The position numbers and the translations under genes were made by a program. The notes beneath the pieces were generated by a model. It ran no database searches, had not been told where the DNA came from, and was given only the letters and a program-made list of their open reading frames with translations. This document shows, in pieces, positions 56,601 to 64,000 of a stretch of DNA of 64,000 nt (positions within the stretch are counted from its first letter, which is position 1; every line of letters starts with the position of its first letter). Source of the DNA: Pyrocephalus nanus (lineage: Eukaryota > Chordata > Aves > Passeriformes > Tyrannidae); the NCBI GenBank assembly GCA_038380795.1, contig CM076272.1:2981001-3045000 (forward strand), in the 5' to 3' direction.

Positions 56601-59073
56601 CCCTGCTGGCTGGGTTAACCTGGGAGAGCATTGCCCTCCTGTGTCCAAAGCAGGGCTGCACTGAACGGGGGATTCTTTGTACAGGTTCTTCTACGAGCTG
56701 CTCAGCAGTAGTGTAGAAACTTTCTTTCCTGATGTAGTGGAGGTACCTCGACTACATACATTGCACTTGGGCTTTTAATGCACTGTCCTGTTTTTCTGCA
56801 TCAATGCCGCCATCCTAACCTTTTTGCAAAAAAGAGAGAGAGAGAGAAAAATATATATATATCACACTAAAATATATTACCCTTATCCTTGCCTGATCCT
56901 TCACTGATACAGGTGAATCAAACAAAAGAATAATCATCAGAAGTTTCAAAAAAAAAATCTTCAGGAAGGTCACAAAGACAGTCTGTACTACAGCACAATC
57001 GATGAAGGCTTCCACATGCCCCTCAGCTCAGCTCTGAGGGATGCCAGAGGAGAGCAACACGGACATGCCAGCCCTTCCACTGCAGGGTGTGGATCCAGAG
57101 CTAGTTTTGCTGACTTTAAGCCTGCAGGACTGTTTGTTCAGTTGCCACGCATCTGGTCCAGGCATGCATATGCTGTAATAAAGTGGCTATTTTGTTTCAA
57201 GGCTGAAGTGAATGAATTCCTCACAGTTTTAACAGTTAAAATGAAACATCAGTCCATAAAAAAGAACACATGGATATCTGTGCATTTATGTGCCAGCAAA
57301 GTAAAGGAAGGGGCTGCAGATCTAGCTTCAGGTAAAGGCTGGTGTGTAAAGTGAACACTGTAATGTACAGCTTTAAAAAAATAATACAAGAATTGCACAT
57401 AGATCCATAGGAGAGAAGCACAGGCTCATAACTAGGGCTGTCTGCTTTCCATCACCTGGGTCAGAATGTTCAGGATCACTTTTTTCCCTGCATCCAGATC
57501 AGTTCTTCAGAGTGATTCAGGAAACAACTCATAGCCTGGCAATACTGAGCAAAGGTATTGTCTGTACAACTGCATAGGTTCCATGGGAAATGGCTGTTAG
57601 GGCATGGAAGGAAGTCAGCAGTGGCCTCTAAAAGTGAAAAAGCTCCTTCAGGTTGAATTTTTAGAAATTCTGACTCTTTAATCCTCGCTAATTCCTCCTC
57701 TAATCCAAAACTCTGTCTGTGGTGCTCTTTGAGCTCTTCTGACAACACTCCACGTTTAGGGTGTTGTCTGTTGCAACATTAGAAAACACTGGTTACAACA
57801 GACGGGAGACAGGCAGCCAAGCACTGCTGTGGGGAACAGGGACCACAACACTGTCAGTTGTGGCTGCCAAACTTAACAGCTCTCTCAATAATTTACCAGC
57901 AGTGTTTTTGCCCCCTTGTTTTTACCCTTCAGAGAGCTATATCTGCAGTGGAAGTGTCTCCATGTGGCCTGTTAGCGACACACAGACAAGCTTTGAACAT
58001 TTCCATCTCCTGCCAACAAACCGGCAGAGCCAATTCCAGCCCCGTTTTGCAGTATGGCACAAGTGACAAGAGCAGACCAAAATAAAACAGAAGAGGAGGC
58101 TGTTATTTTCATCCTCGATTCATAGCAGTGATTGTCAGAGAAGGTTATGTATGTCCTATCCATTTCAAGTCAGGCTTTAGTGCCTTTTGTGACGGAGGGG
58201 GAATTTCAGTGGCCCACCATTGTCTTGTTCTTGTATAAATGCAGTTATGGCTACAGTACATCAACAGTCCAGACTGGTGAGTGGCACCCAGGAAATGGGA
58301 TAGACAAAGTGTGCATGTTCTGCTTTTCAATGCAGAGGTTTTAAGCTAAGGGTAATGGTTAAGGCAGCGTTGTTGAACTCATGGATCCATGGTTAGACAG
58401 GGTATGGGTAGGCAGTGAGGCAGAGAAGGAGGGAAGGGGACTGAACACAGATGCCCACTGACACTTGCCACAGTCAGCAGGAAAAACACATCTGGGGAGG
58501 AAAATACAGTAAAGTCTGTTTGGTTGACACCAAAGGACAGAGGAGCACAGCCCACTCGTGGGGGACCGAGCAAGCTGGGAAGAAATTTTGTATGGTATGT
58601 GGAATGGAAGCAAATGAGTGTTTTGTGGCACGGTGGATCATTCATCTCACATTTACAGCTAATCCATCTCTGCTTATGGTCACTGCTATTCACTAACCAA
58701 TGCTACACAGGAAAGGACAGAAACTACCCAGAAGAGGAGGGCAATTTGTTTACTGCAGTGGTAGAAATAGTGGTATCAAAGTTTGCTCTCCTTTTCTGCC
58801 AGATATGAATCAAGTCACATACTGTCTGATCCAAATGCAGTCATGCATATATAATCAATCCCTAACAGGCCTGGAAAAAAAAAAAAGTCAAGTTTCTGTC
58901 ATACTGGGTACAGGATGCAATTTCTCCAATAAGAACCTATTTGCTCAGAGTTGCTGGCTTTGATATCTAGGCTGCTTTGTAACACTTGTACAAAATGTGA
59001 GCCCTAGTGCAGGCTGGAGTGAGGGCAGGGGCAGAGGTGAGGGTGCTTCATGAAAAGCAACAGGCTCTACAAA

Positions 59074-60237
59074 CTAGTGCTGCTTCATGATTCTCACAAT
59101 GCGATGAAGTGAGTCTGTAGTGGCAAAAGCCAGATACTGACAACAAAGCCAGTCTTCCAGAATAATTCCACAGTCCCTCTCCAAGGACTTCTCTGCAAAC
59201 TTGATCATCAGCAGCGTCCTTTTGATATCCAGCCAGTTCTGAAGGATGGCATCTCTCCGCGAGGGGTTGGAAGAGGTACTCAGAGCATGGAACAAGTCCT
59301 CACGTGGACCCCAAAGCAAACACTGAAGGATTCCCTTGGCTTCTGATATCAGGATCCTCTCTGAAGGGTTGGGATTCAGCAGGCAGCTGGCAAGCTGTTG
59401 AAGCCCTTGGGAGTAAAGGGAACGGCAAGGAATCTTAGGGAGATCGGCACGAGTGTACTCCTTCTCCTTCAGCTCTGGATTCTCATCGAAGGGGTTGGGT
59501 AAGTGCAGCATTTCGTAGATGAGGATGCCAGTCTGGAACTCATCACACTTCTTGTACTGTGTCGCGGTGATGATTTCCGGAGCCAGGCGGGACTGATCCC
59601 GTAGGACCTCTGGATCCACCATATGACTCTTCTGCTTGGCCTGGGAGAAATTGCTCACGATGAGCCTGGCTGGGCAGGCGGTGCCGGGACTCTGCTCCGT
59701 GGCCTCAGGGCTCAGGGGGCTGCCTCCCGGTCTGGAGTGAACCAGCAGCAGGTTCTCCAGGCGCAGGTCACAGTGTGTGATGTGATATGGCTTCAGGTGC
59801 TCCAGGCCCAAGCACAGCTGCAGGAGGAGCAGACACACCTGCCTCTCGTACAGGTCGGGGCTCTTGGCGTGCCGGGGCTCGGACTCGCGCACGAAGTCGG
59901 CCACGGTGAGGTGCGGCACCTCCCGCGTGATGACCACGACGCGGCTGCGGGGCCTGCTCAAGGTGCCCTGCCTGCTGGAGCTCTCTTTAGCTGCAGCCTC
60001 TCCACTGGAAGCCGGGTCTCTGTTCTTTCGCTCGGGTTCCTTCTCCTCTTCTTCCCGGTCTTCTTCTTCTTCTTCCGCGTCTGGCGCGTCCTCGTCCTCC
60101 CACGGCAGGAGGCGGACGGGCACTTCAGCGAGGAAATGGCCACAGTCCTGCTGGATGTTGAAGTTGATAGCCAGGCTCTGGCGGATAGACAGGCTGTGGT
60201 AATACTGCTGGGACTCCTTAGCTTTGCTCTTGCAGAT
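59074..60237 (-). CDS. PEAK1: PEAK1 last coding exon (pseudokinase C-lobe and dimerisation helices)
   Basis: 387 codons plus stop, starting in phase 0 after acceptor tttcctccccccag with ICKSKAKESQQYYHSL. PEAK1 (SgK269) is a cytosolic pseudokinase scaffold that relays Src-family and EGFR/HER2 signals to SHC, GRB2 and the cytoskeleton. It dimerises with PEAK family members. Residues counted within the exon: VPVRLLPW about 39-46; an acidic insert about 47-68 rich in Glu; VVVITREVPHLTVADFVRES about 100-119; catalytic-loop equivalent HCDLRLENLLL at 155-165 (HCD instead of HRD); DFG position replaced by NFS at 196-198; APE at 219-221; and about 70 C-terminal residues forming helices of the split-helical dimerisation region, ending VRIMKQH. 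The lost DFG aspartate is family-typical, so this is not a broken gene. Upstream exons with the tyrosine-rich scaffold lie beyond the window. Confidence 0.96.
   Translation of the reverse strand: MCKSKAKESQQYYHSLSIRQSLAINFNIQQDCGHFLAEVPVRLLPWEDEDAPDAEEEEEDREEEEKEPERKNRDPASSGEAAAKESSSRQGTLSRPRSRVVVITREVPHLTVADFVRESEPRHAKSPDLYERQVCLLLLQLCLGLEHLKPYHITHCDLRLENLLLVHSRPGGSPLSPEATEQSPGTACPARLIVSNFSQAKQKSHMVDPEVLRDQSRLAPEIITATQYKKCDEFQTGILIYEMLHLPNPFDENPELKEKEYTRADLPKIPCRSLYSQGLQQLASCLLNPNPSERILISEAKGILQCLLWGPREDLFHALSTSSNPSRRDAILQNWLDIKRTLLMIKFAEKSLERDCGIILEDWLCCQYLAFATTDSLHRIVRIMKQH
60061..60075 (-). repeat. Coding (GAA)5 repeat in PEAK1
   Basis: Five uninterrupted TTC units on the plus strand encode five Glu in the acidic insert between N-lobe strands. 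Flanking GAG codons extend the acidic run imperfectly to about 60030. Length variation between species is expected here. Confidence 0.85.
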
Positions 60238-63064
60238 CTGGGGGAGGAAAATAAACACACATCACTGTTAAAATTCTAACTTCTATATCCCTTTTATAAG
60301 TATGTATTTTGTTGATGGGATCTACAGACTAGACCCAAACACAAGCAGTAATAAATTTTGTACTGAACTGACCTGGCAGGCTATCTTAATGCACCCAAAC
60401 CATTTCCGTTGCCTAGTAAGCAACTGCAGAGCAATACATGCAGGCACCTCTCCCTCTGCACAGATTATCCAATGGAAAATACACTTCAGGCAGGTTGGTT
60501 TTTAATCAGAATAGCAGCAATATATGGCAAATGCACAGTGTAGCTTATTCACAGTTACTTGATTATCCATATCATTTTGTTGCATGTTCTTCTCTCAGCT
60601 TTAAGTGAAGCTTGAACGAGACAAAAATAATCAATAGCAACAGGAGCGACAAAGAAACGTGCATAGAGTTTGTGACCAGACACTTGCAAGTGGCTGAGTC
60701 AGCACGGCACAACGAGTTACAACCTGTCAGCTATGGGACTGGATACTGGAAATTAAATCCATGAGAGCAGCAGTGTCATGTCTGCAGGGAGGGGAGGGTG
60801 TGTCATGGCACAGGCTGCTGGCAGGTGTGCTTGGCTGTGGCTCAGCTGATGGATGGACACTCATTAGAACACGGCACCTGAGTTGCTTTCAATCATCAGT
60901 CAAGATCCTAAATATATGTTTGGGGTTTTTGTGCCATATATAGCTGTATTTAATTTATGCCCAGTAACACCTTGTTGGTGTATACATTATCACTGTGATA
61001 ATTATCCATATTAATTGTCTGCACTGCCATAACAACTGGCAGTTCCAAATCCCTGACAGTCACTGGACAAGCCCTATTAGGGCCTGTGTTCTAAGGCATT
61101 TACTGATTAAAATGACAAAGACTCAGGCATGCTGACCTTTGCATATCAACCTTAGTCCTGCTGAATTCAGAGAGATCATTCAAAGCATGTAAGGTTAAGT
61201 GCATGTTTTAATCTTTACATGCTTAAAGTCTAAATATTCACTTGCTGTATAACATACAGGTCTTAACTTCAAAGATCAGACAAGACATCCTTGTCCAGAT
61301 GAAGTTACAGCTTCCCTCAGTTCACCTCTGAAATAACTAAGGTCAGTAAAAGCCAGAACTCAGAACTTCTGCAGGGTAAGTTATAAACTTGCCTTTCACT
61401 AACACACACACACATCTTTTATATGGTTATGTGGTTAAGGAACATAATTATAACAACTCTATGTTAAGAAACATAATTAAATGGGGGATTTAATCTTTTA
61501 TGCTTGTTGATCAGACAAGTGCACTGTCAGATCATATGAAAGTGGACACAAGCTGTACCAGCATTTTGGTTGTCCTCTTGTTTTTGATACTGTGCATATT
61601 TCCATCCCTCACAAGCATTTCCATTTCCCTGCTGTGCAACTGTACCTTAAACTGCATGTTTGCAACTGCCATGCACAAGCAGAGCAGATTTGAAAAATTC
61701 ACTTTCTAGTCAATTTTATTTAAGAGAGGAAAGCAATTTTCTGGAAATGTTGACAGTTACCCTGTTTATACAGTGGCTCTTGCTCATTTAAATTTTAAAA
61801 AGTGTTTTATCCTGTTAGAAGTGAATTATCAATGGAATGCACTTGCTCCTGCCCCCTTCTCTCAAGGGTTACAAAAACTTAAACAAATACAGCAAAAATA
61901 CAGCAATAACCTTTCATAAAACAATAACCTTTGAATTATATATGAAAAGAAAATGCCAACTGATTGTGTTTGAGACTGAAGGCCCCTGATTGATTAAATA
62001 CTTAATACTGCTCAGAAAACAGGACTAGAAGAGTTGTACAGACCCACATATATGTGCTGTTTATACACACATTGTGTACCTCACATCTCTAAGAAGAGCT
62101 GTCAAAGAAAACAAAAATAGTTTTGTCTTCTATGCCTTTCCATCCACGGCCCTTTTCTTGCAGCCAGCCCTGGGCACAATCAATTCCAACTGCAGAAAGG
62201 GTTCAGGGTGTTGTAATCCAACCTTTAGTTTTTAAAAATACTTAACTGACCTAATTAAAAAAAAAAAAAAAACAAACCCACAAACTCATTCTGAAAGAGT
62301 TTAATTTTAAGGTCAAGCTTGCTTGCTGATAAAAAAAAAAGTTGAAAGCCACACTTGGCTTTAGCTACTGCACTATATTTGATCCACAGAGGATTTCTAA
62401 TGCCACCTGCCAGCTAAAGCTAATATTCTATTAGGAATATATAATCCACAGAAGTATTTGCTCTGAAAACAATATATACTGCTCAATTTGGTAAATACAA
62501 GGCCTTTTTTAAAGCTTATGGAAAGGATTTCTCCTTGCCTACAGAACAAGAAAAGCAAAGGAATCGAGATTTTTTTCATGGTTTCGAATTTTAGGCCTAT
62601 TCAGCCTCTCTTTGCTCCTTAGTTCAGAGAAGGCTCTCAGATTTACCACTGGCACTGCAGTTAAAACTGGGGATGGGCTTTTACACTTCTCAAAGCCAGC
62701 CTTGGATTGCTCGTTTTAGAAAATACAGCCCATCCCAGAGAGGTGGGAGTAGGAAAGGAAACCTTCACTCCCCTCTCTGGGAATGTGGGAATGTTTCCCT
62801 CTCCCGAGGCACTGCCTGGCTGGGCCCCTCTGCTCCAAAGGCACTCAGCACTAGGGCAGAGGTGCTGCCTCTGCACCCATCCCCTTCCCTGAGCCAGTCC
62901 CACTGCCTGCAGGGCAAACCCAGCTCTGTGCTGCCAGCTGGATCATTCCAAAGAAATGCCTCTCCAAAACAGAGTTCTGCTTATCTATCTTTTTTTTCCC
63001 TTCTCTTCGCTTTCTTTTTGAAAAAAAAACCCCAGCCCTTACTTCTCCCACCTTTACTCCTAAT

Positions 63065-63200
63065 CCTCTGATTATTGTTGCTCTTTTCTGCATTCTCCCC
63101 ATTTATTACATCTTCCTGAAGAGCAGTATAATGAATGCAATATTCCAAGTTAAGACCTTTCCAGCATCAAGCAGAGCTGAGCTTTTATACACTGATCCTT
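63065..63200 (-). mobile_element. Possible ancient CR1 LINE fragment
   Basis: Plus strand tgttgctcttttctgcattc, then cccatttattacatcttcct and gcaatattccaagttaagac follow the order of an internal CR1 3' region seen as reverse complement. Divergence is high, so the call is tentative. Confidence 0.4.
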
Positions 63201-63477
63201 GGAACACTTCCCAAGGAAAAGAAATTCATCAACTCCATTGTTCAGTGTCCACTCTAAAGTCTGAAGCCACAGCAGGGCCAAACTTTCTCCAGTATCAGCT
63301 CTTAAAGATGTTTTTGTTTCAGACTCCTCTCTTTATATCAATAAAACAGAATTTAAATTATCAACAAACCAGAAATTAAATATTAAATAGTATTATGATT
63401 AGAACCACTACAAAAATGACTGCATTCATGAAAAGAGTTTTCCCCTCCTTATTCTGCTGTTAAGGAATATAACCAAT

Positions 63478-63489
63478 GGGGGGGGGGGG
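63478..63489 (+). repeat. Poly(G) run
   Basis: Twelve consecutive G residues in PEAK1 intron; a possible G-quadruplex seed and a common sequencing-error site. Confidence 0.9.
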
Positions 63490-64000
63490 AAAATACCTGA
63501 TCCCACACCTGAGCACTGCAGTGTTCAGATTCTGATTTACAAATATTCTGGTTAGAATGGGGAAAATGTACAGAAAGCAGCGGAGAAAAACTTAGTTTTC
63601 CTACTGATCTGTTCAAAGACAGTTTACAGAATTCAAATTTTATTTATTTCCTGTACTATTTTATCATTTTCTGAGTTGCAGCTTCTACTTGGAACTCTAT
63701 TTCATATTCCCATTTTGCAGTGGAGTACTGAATGCTAGTGTTTAATACTATCAGTGGGTAATCATTCTCACCCAAGCATTTTGTATTAGAATAACTCCAC
63801 CATCACCTAAAACTATCACCTGAATGGCCAAGATTTCCAATTTTCAAAATGAGTTAGAGGTAGTTAAAGGACCGAAGTCTGTACTTACATTTGCAAGGAT
63901 TTAGGGAACAAGCTGTGACATTTGATGGCCTTCCTAACAAGTGCTTTGGACTGCTGGTGATGAGTCACTAAAGAGTGCACACAGAGCTGCTTTTCTGCTT

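Larger units (their letters stand above)
52871..59073 (-). other. PEAK1: Probable PEAK1 3' UTR
   Basis: Following the PEAK1 stop codon on the minus strand, AU-rich sequence runs to a strong AATAAA at 52877-52882, giving a 3' UTR of about 6.2 kb. Other usable signals lie inside, for example at 55694-55699. It carries three minus-strand Pumilio-type octamers (52879-52886, 54407-54414, 55714-55721), TA microsatellites at 53375-53536, a CpG-rich patch at 56280-56600 and an unassigned open frame at 57476-57778. The extent is inferred from sequence alone; part of it could be intergenic. Confidence 0.45.
60238..64000 (-). other. PEAK1: PEAK1 intron, 3' portion
   Basis: No PEAK1 exon is visible to the right of the last exon, so this is taken as intron. 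It contains a probable old CR1 segment at 63065-63200, a poly-G run at 63478-63489, an AC repeat near 61400 and A-rich tracts near 62258-62272 and 62331-62341. Confidence 0.7.

Noticed and set aside
59623..60279. 218-codon plus-strand frame antisense to the PEAK1 last exon
   Set aside because: It is a shadow of strongly constrained, GC-rich PEAK1 codons; its protein is Gln/Leu/Ala-rich without domains.

Overview
The window is vertebrate nuclear DNA, most likely from a bird. Three protein-coding genes with GT-AG introns are recognisable and lie in the order PSTPIP1 (+), TSPAN3 (-), PEAK1 (-). From memory this is the order and orientation of human 15q24.3 and of the avian chromosome 10 equivalent. 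The only clear interspersed repeats are short, degraded CR1 LINE tails, and repeat density is low, which fits a bird better than a mammal. A crocodilian or turtle cannot be excluded. I found no rRNA, tRNA, CRISPR array, bacterial operon or viral gene.

Layout. 1-4295: the last three coding exons of PSTPIP1, covering the linker after the F-BAR domain and the SH3 domain, followed by a 3' UTR that may end near 5.47 kb. 5.5-13.3 kb: sequence between two convergent genes, with no supportable gene. 13.3-36.75 kb: the complete TSPAN3 gene on the minus strand, with seven coding exons totalling 253 codons, a 10.8 kb first intron and a 3' UTR with at least two good poly(A) signals. 36.45-37.3 kb: a CpG-rich promoter with paired E-boxes and paired YY1 motifs. 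37.3-52.9 kb: gene-free spacer with several AT-rich blocks that look like candidate conserved enhancers. 52.9-59.07 kb: probable long 3' UTR of PEAK1. 59074-60237: last coding exon of PEAK1, carrying most of the pseudokinase C-lobe and the C-terminal dimerisation helices. 60.24-64.0 kb: PEAK1 intron.

The genes are neighbours by ancestry and do not form a pathway unit. PSTPIP1 is a cytoskeletal F-BAR/SH3 adaptor of blood cells, TSPAN3 is a four-pass membrane organiser, and PEAK1 is a pseudokinase scaffold in tyrosine-kinase and cytoskeletal signalling. I found no convincing undescribed biological system. The best leads are a tandem (NAGNAG) acceptor in PSTPIP1, a TSPAN3 promoter that may fire in both directions, a CpG-rich patch and an unassigned open frame inside the presumed PEAK1 3' UTR, Pumilio-type motifs next to poly(A) signals, and four non-coding blocks in the TSPAN3-PEAK1 spacer. 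All coordinates and motif counts were read by eye without alignment or database search.
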